DNA from: Pseudomonadota bacterium
GTDB taxonomy: Bacteria > Desulfobacterota > Desulfovibrionia > Desulfovibrionales > Desulfovibrionaceae
DNA length: 36,294 bases
NCBI GenBank assembly: GCA_023419375.1
Contig: JAEZYD010000007.1
Location: forward strand, 1 to 36,294
Direction of reading: 5' to 3'
How positions within the stretch are numbered: position 1 is the stretch's first letter; each line of letters starts with the position of its first letter. The notes below the pieces were generated by a model that had not been told where the DNA came from, did not search any database, and saw only the letters and a program-made list of their open reading frames with translations. Positions 23,047-31,605 of the stretch are shown here, one piece after another. The position numbers were made by a program, and so were the translations under genes.

Positions 23047-24729
23047 ATGGATAAATTTTTGCGTTTTATCTGTTTGTGTTCTGCCCTGACCCTCATGCAG
23101 CTGGGGGGAATGGCGCTTGTTTCAGGAACTTCCCTTGCGCAAAACGACAGGGGCACGTCATCCGGCCCCGTTCAAGCCAAGGGGTACCCTCACCCCGACC
23201 AGTATCTCACCATCCCCGGTGTTAAAATCGCCGACAATCTGGAGCCTGTCATCCCCCATCCGGAGCAGGACAAGGCTGTTCGGGAAAAACTGGCCGCGCT
23301 GGAAAAAAAGTTCGGTAAAAAACCCAACATTCTTGTTTTTGTGCTTGATGACGTAGGCTGGATGGATGTGGGTTTTAACGGCGGCGGCATAGCCGTGGGC
23401 AACGATACGCCCTCGCTGGACAAATTCGCTTCCGAAGGGTTGATCATGACCTCGGCGTATTCGCAGCCAAGCTGCACGCCGACCCGCGCCACCATAATGA
23501 CCGGGCAGCTGCCGGTGCATCACGGCCTGCAATACCCGCCCATGTATGGGCAGCAGGGCGGTTTGGCCGGGGCCATCACCATTGCAAAACTGCTTTCCGA
23601 CCAGGGCTATGTGACCCAGGGCATAGGGAAGTGGCACATGGGTGAAAACGAAGGCTCCCTGCCCAATAATGTCGGCTTTGATGATTTTCGTGGTTTTCTG
23701 TCGGTTTCTGACGAGTACACGGAATGGCGCGACATCAATGCCAATCCAGAGATTGCCCTCAATCCCCCCAGATTTGCCGCTTTTGAAAACGCCCCCTTCA
23801 GCCACAGCGAAGTGCAGTGCAAAAAAGGCGAAAAAGGCTGCAAGGATCTGCGGGTTATTGATCTCGACACCGTCAAGCATCTGGATGACGACCTGACGAC
23901 CTACGGCGAGAATTTCATCAAGGCACAGGCAAAAAATCCCAAGCCTTTCTTCTTGTATTTTGGCACGCGCGGATGCCATTTTGATAACTATCCCAGCGAC
24001 AAGTATCTGGGCAGATCCCGCGCCTGCACGCCGTATTCCGACTGCATGGTTGAGATGGACGATGTCTTCGCCCGCCTGATGAAGGCCCTTGAAGATTCCG
24101 GCCAGATTGAAAATACGCTGGTTATTTTTACCTCGGATAACGGGCCGGAAGGCGAAGTCTCCCCCTATGGCCGCTCGCCGTTCCGCGGTTACAAGGGCAC
24201 TACCTGGGAAGGCGGCACCCGAGTGCCTACGTTTGCCTACTTCAAGGGCGTAATCTCTCCCCGCAAGACGGAAGGTCTCTTTGACCTGGCGGACATTTTG
24301 CCCACAGCGCTTTCTCTCGCGGGCAAGCCCGGAGCGGAGCTTGCCAAGCTGCTGCCCCCAGACCGTTATGTGGACGGCATCGACCAGCTTTCCTTCCTGC
24401 TGGCTGACAAGGGCAATTCCAACCGGCGCAGCATCCTGTACTGGCTGGGCAGCATCTTTGCGGCTGTGCGCATCGACGAATTTAAGGTGCACAAAGCCGT
24501 GCAGATTACAGACATGATCACCCACAAGGGCTATAATGGCGGCTTTACCGGCGGCATCGTGGAAAAAACCGGCGGCCTTGTGATGTTCAACCTGTACACC
24601 AATCCACAGGAAGACGATTCCGTTGGTATTCGCCACATTCCGGTGGGGAATATCATTAATTCAGAATTTGGCCGCTACCGTAGCGTGTTGAAAAAGTATC
24701 CGCCCAATTTCCTTCTGCCAGGATACTAG
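23047..24729 (+). CDS. secreted arylsulfatase-family sulfatase (Cys-type)
   Basis: Sulfatases hydrolyse sulfate esters using formylglycine. The 560-aa protein has a signal peptide (FLRFICLCSALTLMQLGGMAL, cleavage near SLAQ at ~32) and an alkaline-phosphatase fold. KPNILVFVLDDVGWMDVGFNG supplies the first metal aspartates. SQPSCTPTRATIMTGQLPVHHG contains the CxPxR maturation motif, whose Cys becomes formylglycine. GKWHMG and VIFTSDNGPEG complete the metal and sulfate site. No maturase (anSME or FGE) gene is in the window. The start at 23047 has GGAGG; an upstream TTG in frame (23032) overlaps that ribosome-binding site and is rejected. The substrate is unknown; host mucin or other sulfated glycans would fit a gut relative (inference). 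The octaheme gene starts two bases after its stop. Confidence 0.92.
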   Translation: MDKFLRFICLCSALTLMQLGGMALVSGTSLAQNDRGTSSGPVQAKGYPHPDQYLTIPGVKIADNLEPVIPHPEQDKAVREKLAALEKKFGKKPNILVFVLDDVGWMDVGFNGGGIAVGNDTPSLDKFASEGLIMTSAYSQPSCTPTRATIMTGQLPVHHGLQYPPMYGQQGGLAGAITIAKLLSDQGYVTQGIGKWHMGENEGSLPNNVGFDDFRGFLSVSDEYTEWRDINANPEIALNPPRFAAFENAPFSHSEVQCKKGEKGCKDLRVIDLDTVKHLDDDLTTYGENFIKAQAKNPKPFFLYFGTRGCHFDNYPSDKYLGRSRACTPYSDCMVEMDDVFARLMKALEDSGQIENTLVIFTSDNGPEGEVSPYGRSPFRGYKGTTWEGGTRVPTFAYFKGVISPRKTEGLFDLADILPTALSLAGKPGAELAKLLPPDRYVDGIDQLSFLLADKGNSNRRSILYWLGSIFAAVRIDEFKVHKAVQITDMITHKGYNGGFTGGIVEKTGGLVMFNLYTNPQEDDSVGIRHIPVGNIINSEFGRYRSVLKKYPPNFLLPGY

Positions 24730-24731
24730 GC

Positions 24732-26927
24732 TTGAAAATAGCGAAGAATATATGCAGATGCGGGCAGGCCCTGTTGCTGGGGCTTGCCCTTGTCTGCGGG
24801 CCGGACGCGCCCCTTGCAGCAGATGCCTCTGGTGGATTTGCCGGTTCGCAAAGCTGCAAGAGCTGCCACGAAAAATTTTATTCCCTCTGGTCCACATCCC
24901 GTCACGGGCTGGCCATGCAGCCCTATGCAGATGCCACAGTTGGCGCTCAGCTGGCCCCGCAGGATAAGGGCATTGAATCCGGCGGGCGTATGTACCGCGC
25001 CTATTGCGGGCCGGGGCAGGGCTTTGTGCGCGAGACTGGCCCGGACGGCGAGCACGATTACGCCATTGAGCAGGTGCTTGGCGGCAAAAACGTTTATTAC
25101 TTTCTTACAACCCTTGAGCGCGGGCGCTTGCAGACCCTTCCCCTGGCTTTTGATGTGCGCAGTCGCCAGTGGTTTGCGGTTACAGACAGTGCAACGCGGC
25201 ACGGCCCCCACTTCCGAACTGGCGGGCACGAGGGCCTCAACTGGCGCGACCGCGCCTACACCTTCAATACCTCCTGCCACGCCTGCCATGTGAGCCAGCT
25301 GTCCACCAATTATGATGCGGCAAGCGATAGCTACCGCACCACATGGCGTGAGCCGGGCATCAACTGCGAAACATGCCACGGCCCCTCGCAGGCCCACAAT
25401 GACGTTTGCCTTGCCGCGCAACCGGGCAAGCCGCCTGCGGATCTGAAAATCATTCGTATAAAGAAAGATCTGGATCGCCAGCAGCGCGATGATTCCTGCG
25501 CCTCGTGCCATGCGAAGATGTCGCCCATCACGGATTCGTTCCGCCCTGGCGAGCGCTTTTTTGACCACTTTGATCTGATCCTGCTGGAAAATGAGGATTA
25601 CTATCCAGACGGGCGCGATCTGGGGGAAAACTTCACCTTCACTTCCTGGCTGTCTGCCCCCTGCGTGCGCGCGGGCAAACTGGAATGCATCTTTTGTCAT
25701 ACCTCCAGTGGGCGCTTCCGTCAGGCCAAGGATCCGGATCAGGCCTGCCTGCCTTGCCATAAGGACAAGGAGGCCGGGCTGGACAAGCACACCCGACACA
25801 AGCCGGAAAGCCCCGGTTCCCGTTGCATTGCATGCCACATGCCCAAGACGGACTTTGCCCGCATGAGCCGGAGCGACCATTCCATGCGCCCGCCAACGCC
25901 TGCCGCGACAGCCAGTTTTGGCTCGCCAAACGCCTGCCTTGGTTGCCACCCCGATAAGGACGCCGCGTGGGCAGATGCCCTTGTGCGCCAATGGCGGCCC
26001 AGAGACTATCAGGCCCCGGTGCTGGCCCGCGCCCGGCATATTCTGGATGCGCGGCAGCGTAACTTCAGCCAGTTGCCAGCCATGCTTGCCTCCTTGGCGG
26101 AGCCGGGGCGGGATGCTGTCTACGCCGCATCCATGTTGCGCCTGCTGCGCGCCTGCCCGGACAGCGCCAAGTGGCCGGTGGTTCGCGCTGCCCTGAACGA
26201 TGAATCCGAGCTGGTTCGCGCCAGCGCCGCGGCCTCGCTGGCCGAAAATCGCGAGGCTGCCACAGTGAGCGCCCTTGCCGCAGCTTGCGCCGACCCCTCC
26301 CGGCTTGTGCGGGTTCGGGCCGCCGAGGCCCTGGCTGGCGTGCAGAGCCAGGATGTTCCAGAATCCTCGTTGCAAGCCGTTGCCAAGGCCAGAGAGGAGC
26401 TGGAGCAATCCTTTGCTGCCAGAGCTGACGACTGGACGGGCAGTTATAATCGGGGCAACTACCTGCTGCGTTCGGGCGAACCAGCTGCGGCCCTTTCGGC
26501 CTATGAGGCCGCCTTGCGCCTGCGGCCGGACGCCAGCGCCGCCCATGTCAATTCTGCCATGGCTCTGGCCCGTCTGGGCAGCATGGCCGGGGCGGAAGCT
26601 TCCTTGCGCAAGGCATACGAGATTGATCCCGACAATGCCGCCATTGCCTATAATCTTGGCCTGATACTGGCAGAGCGCGGCTTCAGGGCCGAGGCGGAGC
26701 AGATGCTGCTCAAGGCTTTGCGCCTTGCCCCGACCATGTCTGACGCCGCCTATAATCTTGGCCTTCTTGCTGCCAGAACTGACCGCGCCAAGGCTCTGGG
26801 GTATCTGTGTCAGGCCGCCGGAATGCAACACGGCAATCAGCGTTACGTTCAGTCCATCCGCCAGATCAGCGGCGATTCAGATATTGAGAGCGTGTGCGCA
26901 AAAAGTTCTGCCAGGCAGGCGCAGTGA
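24732..26927 (+). CDS. periplasmic octaheme c-type cytochrome with HEAT and TPR repeats
   Basis: The 731-aa protein has an N-terminal signal sequence (GQALLLGLALVCGPDAPLAA, cleavage ~30). Eight CxxCH haem sites follow: C42KSCH, C182HACH, C212ETCH, C256ASCH, C319IFCH, C339LPCH, C365IACH and C402LGCH. The cytochrome part resembles the cytochrome c554-like multihaem proteins. From ~440 to 540 are HEAT-like helical repeats (LVRASAAASLAENREAATVSALAAA; LVRVRAAEALAGV). From ~568 to 695 are three TPR units (GNYLLRSGEPAAALSAYEAALRL, and so on). The start is TTG at 24732, with AGGA 8 nt upstream; no in-frame ATG precedes the first haem. It is cotranscribed with the sulfatase. The likely role is periplasmic electron transfer within a larger complex; the partner and substrate are not recognisable. 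Confidence 0.87.
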   Translation: MKIAKNICRCGQALLLGLALVCGPDAPLAADASGGFAGSQSCKSCHEKFYSLWSTSRHGLAMQPYADATVGAQLAPQDKGIESGGRMYRAYCGPGQGFVRETGPDGEHDYAIEQVLGGKNVYYFLTTLERGRLQTLPLAFDVRSRQWFAVTDSATRHGPHFRTGGHEGLNWRDRAYTFNTSCHACHVSQLSTNYDAASDSYRTTWREPGINCETCHGPSQAHNDVCLAAQPGKPPADLKIIRIKKDLDRQQRDDSCASCHAKMSPITDSFRPGERFFDHFDLILLENEDYYPDGRDLGENFTFTSWLSAPCVRAGKLECIFCHTSSGRFRQAKDPDQACLPCHKDKEAGLDKHTRHKPESPGSRCIACHMPKTDFARMSRSDHSMRPPTPAATASFGSPNACLGCHPDKDAAWADALVRQWRPRDYQAPVLARARHILDARQRNFSQLPAMLASLAEPGRDAVYAASMLRLLRACPDSAKWPVVRAALNDESELVRASAAASLAENREAATVSALAAACADPSRLVRVRAAEALAGVQSQDVPESSLQAVAKAREELEQSFAARADDWTGSYNRGNYLLRSGEPAAALSAYEAALRLRPDASAAHVNSAMALARLGSMAGAEASLRKAYEIDPDNAAIAYNLGLILAERGFRAEAEQMLLKALRLAPTMSDAAYNLGLLAARTDRAKALGYLCQAAGMQHGNQRYVQSIRQISGDSDIESVCAKSSARQAQ

Positions 26928-27064
26928 GCAAGGTATTGCTTTGCCGCTGGATGTAATTTGCTGGCAGTATTTTTGACGGTAACGGTTTGGGAAGTTCAGA
27001 TTTGTGGGGCTGGCGCGTGCATTCCAGGTAAAAGCTCTTCTGGCGCAGCCTGAAGGGAAGGTAG

Positions 27065-27106
27065 CCGCCCCTGATCTTCTTTGTTGAAGATCAGGGGCGG
27101 TTTTTT
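27065..27106 (+). terminator. strong Rho-independent terminator of the sulfatase-cytochrome operon
   Basis: A perfect 15-bp stem (CCGCCCCTGATCTTC, loop TTTGTT, exact complement) is directly followed by six T. It lies about 140 nt past the cytochrome stop. Confidence 0.92.
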
Positions 27107-27170
27107 GCCAGCAAAGTGCGGACATGACGTTGAAGATGTGTGTGGAGGCTGTTGATTGGTAATGGTGACA

Positions 27171-27465
27171 GGGGAGCCTCACTAAAGGAAATAAGCTTGA
27201 GTTCCGCAGGCGTGGTGTCGCGCGAGAGAACGCCCTCTTTTTTTCATGCAGGCAATCAGCGATTTTCCAGACCCGCGCGGTAGCTCGTACTGGCCGTGTC
27301 AGAAGCGGCAAAATTCCCCTCGCTGGCATTGTGGGGAAGGGTTTCATCAAGCTGTCTTTTTGTCGCATCGGGCCAGTGATTCAGTTCCGTTGCCGCTTGG
27401 GCCGTCACGGCAAAAACTGTCGTTACAGCCAGGCACAACGCTGTTTGCAATACAGATTTCTTCGT
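27171..27465 (-). pseudogene. decayed phosphorylcholine-phosphatase-like HAD hydrolase, 5' remnant
   Basis: On the minus strand a frame reads TKKSVLQTALCLAVTTVF-AVTAQAATELNHWP..., a signal peptide followed by the start of the secreted HAD phosphatase family (PchP type; compare its ELxHWP and GNYAVFDMDNTSYRYDLEESLLPF pattern). Three lesions are visible. The expected ATG before KKSVL is ACG (27463-27465). The nucleophile motif DMDNT is DTAST (the second Asp is lost). Two in-frame TGA codons (27256-27258, 27244-27246) interrupt the region matching LEESLLPFMENRGVL. Homology-like residues resume as KEGVLSRDTTPAELKLISF and then stop near 27171. The rest of the ~330-residue gene is absent, replaced by the terminator region. 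The family match is from recognition of the motif order. Confidence 0.62.
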
Positions 27466-27629
27466 GTTTCTGCTCCACAAGTTGGGATATAATGAACTGT
27501 TGAACCGCACGACCGTATCAATGCCGCCGGCAAGCGTCTGTAATCTCGGGCCGGTTTGTAATATTATAATGTTGATTGATTTTATGATAATTTGTATGAT
27601 GGGACATATTGCTCCCATAAGGAAAAGTC
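27466..27629. other. promoter region of the Rrf2 gene
   Basis: This AT-rich gap contains TATAAT (27565-27570) and GATAAT (27586-27591), either of which could be a -10 box. No good -35 is seen at the right distance. Rrf2 regulators usually autoregulate, so an operator is likely here. Confidence 0.35.
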
Positions 27630-28067
27630 ATGAGCGTTTCTCTTAAATGCCAATACGGGCTGCGCGCCCTGTTTGAACTTGCCCGCCGCGCGGGCGGCCC
27701 GCCAACGCGTATTCAGGACATTGCCGCGGCGCAGGCCATTCCCCCGCGATTTCTTGAAAATATTCTCAACCAGTTGCGTCAGGGCGGCTTTGTGGAAAGC
27801 CGCAGGGGCAAGGCCGGGGGCTTTGTGCTTGCCCGCCCAGCCGTCCAGATAACCACGCTGGAAATCATCAGCTTTCTTGACGGCCCCGTGTATCCCTTTG
27901 ACTGCGAGGGAGAAAATCCCATACGCAAGTGCACGCTGGGGCCGGATTGCGTATTTATGCCCTTGTGGTTGCAAGCGCGGCACGCTCTCGAAAATGTGTA
28001 CCGGAACACAACATTGCAAAGTTTTGTGGATGCGCAGCATGCCAAGGCTCCAGATTTTTCTATTTGA
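27630..28067 (+). CDS. Rrf2-family transcriptional regulator
   Basis: This is a cytoplasmic winged-helix regulator of 145 aa. The N-terminal Rrf2 pattern is clear: LKCQYGLRALFELAR, IQDIAAAQAIPPRFLENILNQLRQGGFVESRRGKAGGF (recognition helix and wing). The C-terminal part has Cys92, Cys101 and Cys107 (C-x8-C-x5-C) in the place where IscR and NsrR bind an Fe-S cluster, so redox, iron-sulfur or sulfur sensing is possible. CymR, the cysteine-metabolism Rrf2 of Firmicutes, lacks a cluster and works with CysK. Here the gene lies directly upstream of two trans-sulfuration genes and cysK, suggesting control of sulfur amino-acid synthesis. The start has AAGGAAAAGTC just upstream. Confidence 0.9.
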   Translation: MSVSLKCQYGLRALFELARRAGGPPTRIQDIAAAQAIPPRFLENILNQLRQGGFVESRRGKAGGFVLARPAVQITTLEIISFLDGPVYPFDCEGENPIRKCTLGPDCVFMPLWLQARHALENVYRNTTLQSFVDAQHAKAPDFSI

Positions 28068-28106
28068 TTCCAGTCTGTTGATGAATTTTTCAGCTCGGAG
28101 CAAGAT

Positions 28107-28142
28107 AAAAAAAGCCGGCAAAAAATTGCTTGCTTTTTTTTT
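28107..28142 (+). terminator. possible terminator after the Rrf2 gene
   Basis: AAAAAAAGC (28107-28115) can pair with GCTTTTTTT (28132-28140) and ends in a run of nine T. The stem is mostly A-T, so termination is probably partial. The rest of the gap to 28235 should carry the promoter of the downstream genes. Confidence 0.45.
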
Positions 28143-28235
28143 CGTACATAATTATCACAAAGTCAGTCGGGAAAATAATATTAAAAGCACATCCGCTGTG
28201 AACCAGTCCCCTGACGCGCACCATGGAGCATGAAC

Positions 28236-29372
28236 ATGCAACAGGAAACCTTATTGGCCCAGGCGGGCGTACGACGTGACGCGAGCACGGGAGCCATTGC
28301 TTCCCCCATTCACCTCTCGGCCGCATTTCAGCACCCAGCGCTGGGCCAGAGTACGGGCTTCGATTATTCGCGCACTGGCAACCCCACGCGCCAAGTGCTG
28401 GAAGAAACGCTTGCCCTGTTGGACGGCGGCAGCAGAGCGGCGGCGTTCAGTTCCGGTTTGGCCGCAATTGACGCGGTATTGCGCATTTTCACCCCCGGTG
28501 ATGCGCTGGTGGTTACAGAGGACGTGTATGGCGGCTCATTCCGGCTTTTTGAACAGTTCGGCACGAGGTACGGCCTTTCGTTCCACTATGTGGACACCAG
28601 TGACGCACAAGCGGTGGAGGAGGCGCTTGCCCTGCCGGGAGTAGCAGGGCTTTTTGTGGAAATGCCCACCAACCCCCTGCTCAAGGTTGCGGATGTGCCT
28701 TCATTGGCGGCCATGGCGCGTAAGAGACATGCTCTGACCATAGTAGACAACACGTTTTTGACTCCGGCCCTGTTTCGCCCGCTGGAGCATGGCGCGGATA
28801 TCGCCGTATATAGCGCCACGAAATATCTTGGCGGGCACAACGACCTTATTGCCGGGCTTACGGTCACAAACAACGCCGCCATCGGCGAAAGGCTGGCCTT
28901 CATCCAAAACGCCACAGGCGCTGTGCTGAGCCCCTTTGATTCATGGCTGTTGCTGCGCAGCCTTAAAACCCTGCGTATTCGGCTTGCGCGGCAGCAGGAA
29001 ACCGCGCTCGACATCGCACGCTTTCTGCAAGGGCACCCTGCGGTGCGGCGGGTATATTATCCCGGCCTGCCCACAGATCCGGGTTTTCTTACATTGTCGC
29101 GGCATTGCGATGGTTCGGGGGCCATGCTGTCGGCAGAACTGGATTCGCCGCAAAGGGCCAAACAGGTGCTGGCCGCGGTAAACGTATTTCTTTTTGCTGA
29201 AAGTCTGGGCGGGGCAGAATCGCTGGTAACCTATCCTCTTGTGCAGACGCACGCGGATATGAAGCCTGAATTGCTGGCCCGCGTGGGTATTACGGATTGC
29301 CTGCTGCGGTTTTCCATTGGGTTGGAAGACGTGCAGGATCTTCAGGATGATCTGGAAGCGGCGCTTGCCTGA
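28236..29372 (+). CDS. Cys/Met-metabolism PLP enzyme 1 (cystathionine gamma-synthase / O-acetylhomoserine thiolyase-like)
   Basis: This is a cytoplasmic PLP-dependent trans-sulfuration enzyme of 378 aa. Landmarks are FDYSRTGNPTR (Tyr44, Arg46, phosphate contact from the neighbouring subunit), FSSGLAAIDA, TEDVYGGSFRLF, EMPTNPLLKVAD, IVDNTFLTP (Asp171) and YSATKYLGGHNDLIAG with the PLP Lys196. SLGGAESLVTYP precedes the C-terminus. The closest type by feel is the MetI branch (cystathionine gamma-synthase with O-acetylhomoserine thiolyase activity). The family cannot be split reliably without alignment. I start at 28236, 7 nt after GGAG; the ATG at 28230 is one base from it. The next gene starts 26 nt downstream and encodes a paralogue. 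Confidence 0.88.
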   Translation: MQQETLLAQAGVRRDASTGAIASPIHLSAAFQHPALGQSTGFDYSRTGNPTRQVLEETLALLDGGSRAAAFSSGLAAIDAVLRIFTPGDALVVTEDVYGGSFRLFEQFGTRYGLSFHYVDTSDAQAVEEALALPGVAGLFVEMPTNPLLKVADVPSLAAMARKRHALTIVDNTFLTPALFRPLEHGADIAVYSATKYLGGHNDLIAGLTVTNNAAIGERLAFIQNATGAVLSPFDSWLLLRSLKTLRIRLARQQETALDIARFLQGHPAVRRVYYPGLPTDPGFLTLSRHCDGSGAMLSAELDSPQRAKQVLAAVNVFLFAESLGGAESLVTYPLVQTHADMKPELLARVGITDCLLRFSIGLEDVQDLQDDLEAALA

Positions 29373-29398
29373 GGGCGCGCAACAGAGGGAAATGAATC

Positions 29399-30538
29399 AT
29401 GAAGTATGCAAGCAAGGTCATTCATGCCGGACAAGACAGGGATCCGTTTACCGGGGCCTCCAGCGTTCCGCTGTACCTTGGCACAACCTTTGACCAGCGG
29501 GGGGCGACATCCGCCGGGTATGATTATACCCGCAGCGCTAACCCCACCAGAGACGCTCTGGAACACGCCCTGGCCGAGCTGGAAGAAGGCGAGGTTGGGC
29601 TTGCGTTCGCTTCCGGCATGGCGGCCACCTCGTCCGCCTTGCTGCTGTTTCGCCCCGGCGACCACCTTGTGGTTTCCCAGGATGTTTACGGTGGAACGTT
29701 TCGGGTGCTGACCCGCCTGTTTTCCCAGTGGGGGCTTACGGTCACCTTTGTGGATTCCACCAATACGGAAGCTGTTCGCAAAGCCATAACGCCCCAAACA
29801 CGCGGGTTGTTTGTGGAAAGTCCATCCAACCCGCTTCTGCGCATCACCGATCTGGCGGCCATGGCCGGGCTGGCGCGCGAGCATGGGCTTGTCAGCATCA
29901 TCGACAACACGTTCAGCACCCATTACCTCCAAAGGCCGCTGACGCTTGGGTTCGACATTGTTGTGCACAGCGCCACAAAATTTCTTAACGGCCACAGCGA
30001 CGTGCTGGCCGGGGCTGCGGTAGCACGCGACGCCGACCTCGGCGCGCGCTTGCGCTTCATTCAGAACGCCTTTGGCGCGGTGCTGGGCGTGCAGGATTCA
30101 TGGTTGCTGCTGCGCGGGCTTAAAACGTTGGCCGTGCGTATGGAAGCCGCGCAGGCAAGCGCCGCCTGGCTGGCGGAAAAGCTTGGCGCGCTGCCGCAAG
30201 TGCGCAAGGTTTTTTATCCCGGTTTGAAGGAACACCCCGGCAAAGAAATACACGCACGCCAGGCTTCCGGGCCGGGCGCGGTGCTCTCCTTTGAACTGGA
30301 GAATAAAAACTGTACCGACGCGTTCCTGAGCGGGGCGCGGCTACCCCTGGTGGGCGTGAGCCTTGGCGGGGTGGAAAGCATTGTCAGCCACCCGGCCACC
30401 ATGTCCCATGCCGCCATGCCGCCGCAGGAACGCGAGCTTCGAGGCATTTCCGACAACCTTGTGCGGTTGTCCGTGGGGCTTGAAGCCCCGGAAGATATTT
30501 GGAACGATCTTACACAAGCTCTGGCGCACCAGAACTAA
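29399..30538 (+). CDS. Cys/Met-metabolism PLP enzyme 2 (cystathionine lyase, MetC/MccB-like)
   Basis: This is a second trans-sulfuration PLP enzyme of 379 aa, paralogous to the preceding gene. Landmarks are YDYTRSANPTR, FASGMAATSSALLLF, SQDVYGGTFRVL, ESPSNPLLRITD, IIDNTFSTHYLQ (Asp169), VHSATKFLNGHSDVLAG with PLP Lys194, and SLGGVESIVSHPATMSHA. A synthase next to a lyase recalls the Bacillus metI-metC and mccB arrangements. It may therefore cleave cystathionine to homocysteine (beta) or to cysteine (gamma); which of the two is not decidable here. GAGGG lies about 10 nt before the start. The cysK gene follows after 29 nt, so the three genes form one unit. Confidence 0.88.
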   Translation: MKYASKVIHAGQDRDPFTGASSVPLYLGTTFDQRGATSAGYDYTRSANPTRDALEHALAELEEGEVGLAFASGMAATSSALLLFRPGDHLVVSQDVYGGTFRVLTRLFSQWGLTVTFVDSTNTEAVRKAITPQTRGLFVESPSNPLLRITDLAAMAGLAREHGLVSIIDNTFSTHYLQRPLTLGFDIVVHSATKFLNGHSDVLAGAAVARDADLGARLRFIQNAFGAVLGVQDSWLLLRGLKTLAVRMEAAQASAAWLAEKLGALPQVRKVFYPGLKEHPGKEIHARQASGPGAVLSFELENKNCTDAFLSGARLPLVGVSLGGVESIVSHPATMSHAAMPPQERELRGISDNLVRLSVGLEAPEDIWNDLTQALAHQN

Positions 30539-30567
30539 TCCGCTACGCGCGGGCAAGGAGAAAGCGT

Positions 30568-31524
30568 ATGTCCAGAATTTACCAGAATAATCCCGAATCC
30601 ATCGGCAACACCCCCCTCATTCGCCTCAACCGTGTGGTAGGCCCCAAGGCCACCGTGCTGGCCAAAATAGAAGGGCGCAACCCTTCCTATTCGGTAAAGT
30701 GCCGCATTGGCGCGGCCATGATCGCCGATGCCGAACAACGCGGCCTGCTGCGCCCCGGTGTGGGCATTGTGGAACCCACCAGCGGCAACACTGGCATTGC
30801 GCTGGCCTACGTGGCCGCCGCAAAGGGGTATGAACTTACGCTCACCATGCCCGAAACCATGAGCCTGGAACGCCGCCGCGTGGTGGCCATGCTGGGTGCC
30901 AAGCTGGTGCTCACCCCTGGCGCCGAAGGCATGCCCGGGGCCATCAGAAAGGCCGAGGAAATTGTAAACAGTCAGCCCGGCGCGTTCTTTATGCCGCAGC
31001 AGTTCAAGAACCCGGCAAACCCGGCTATTCATGAAAAAACCACCGGTCCAGAAATTTGGGACGACACGGATGGGCAGGTGGACGCCGTGGTGGCTAACGT
31101 GGGCACCGGCGGCACCATTACCGGTATTGCCCGCTACATCAAAAAAACACGGGGCAAGCACATTACAGCGGTGGCGGTGGAGTCACAAACCAGCCCCATT
31201 ATTACCCAACATCTTGCAGGGCAACCTCTGAAACCCGGCCCGCACAAAATTCAGGGCATTGGGGCAGGCTTTATTCCTGACACTCTGGATGTCAGCCTTC
31301 TGGACAGGGTGGAGCAGGTGGGCAACGAGGAAGCCATTGAATTCGCCCGCCGTCTGGCCAAGGAAGAGGGCATTCTTGCGGGCATTTCCTCCGGCGCGGC
31401 AGCGGCGGCGGCAGCGCGGCTTTCCACTTTGCCGGAATTTGAGGGCAAGACCATTGTGGTCATTCTGCCGGATGCAGGCGAACGCTACCTTTCCTCTGCG
31501 CTTTACGAGGGAATTGGCGAATAA
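30568..31524 (+). CDS. cysK: cysteine synthase A (O-acetylserine sulfhydrylase)
   Basis: CysK makes L-cysteine from O-acetylserine and sulfide, using PLP in the cytoplasm. The 318-aa protein has SIGNTPLIRLNRV, NPSYSVKCRIG with PLP Lys44 (the SVKCRIG form is typical of CysK rather than CysM), EPTSGNTGIALAYVA at ~69-83 (substrate loop), VANVGTGGTITGIARYIK (phosphate cup) and GISSGAAAAAA near the C-terminus. Length is normal for the family. The start has AAGGAG 8 nt upstream; an upstream in-frame ATG at 30499 lies inside the previous gene. In an organism living with high sulfide, direct sulfhydrylation is the expected cysteine route. No terminator was recognised immediately downstream. Confidence 0.95.
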   Translation: MSRIYQNNPESIGNTPLIRLNRVVGPKATVLAKIEGRNPSYSVKCRIGAAMIADAEQRGLLRPGVGIVEPTSGNTGIALAYVAAAKGYELTLTMPETMSLERRRVVAMLGAKLVLTPGAEGMPGAIRKAEEIVNSQPGAFFMPQQFKNPANPAIHEKTTGPEIWDDTDGQVDAVVANVGTGGTITGIARYIKKTRGKHITAVAVESQTSPIITQHLAGQPLKPGPHKIQGIGAGFIPDTLDVSLLDRVEQVGNEEAIEFARRLAKEEGILAGISSGAAAAAAARLSTLPEFEGKTIVVILPDAGERYLSSALYEGIGE

Positions 31525-31605
31525 CTGCGCCTTATGCCAATCAATTTCCGCTGTTATTAGTCTGCACTCCGTCAGAGAGACAGTTAAAAATTCCAGTGGC
31601 GATGA

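Noticed and set aside
24726..26831. 701-codon minus-strand frame opposite the octaheme cytochrome gene
   Set aside because: It mirrors a high-GC coding gene, has no ribosome-binding site or domain, and the plus strand has eight CxxCH motifs and TPR repeats.
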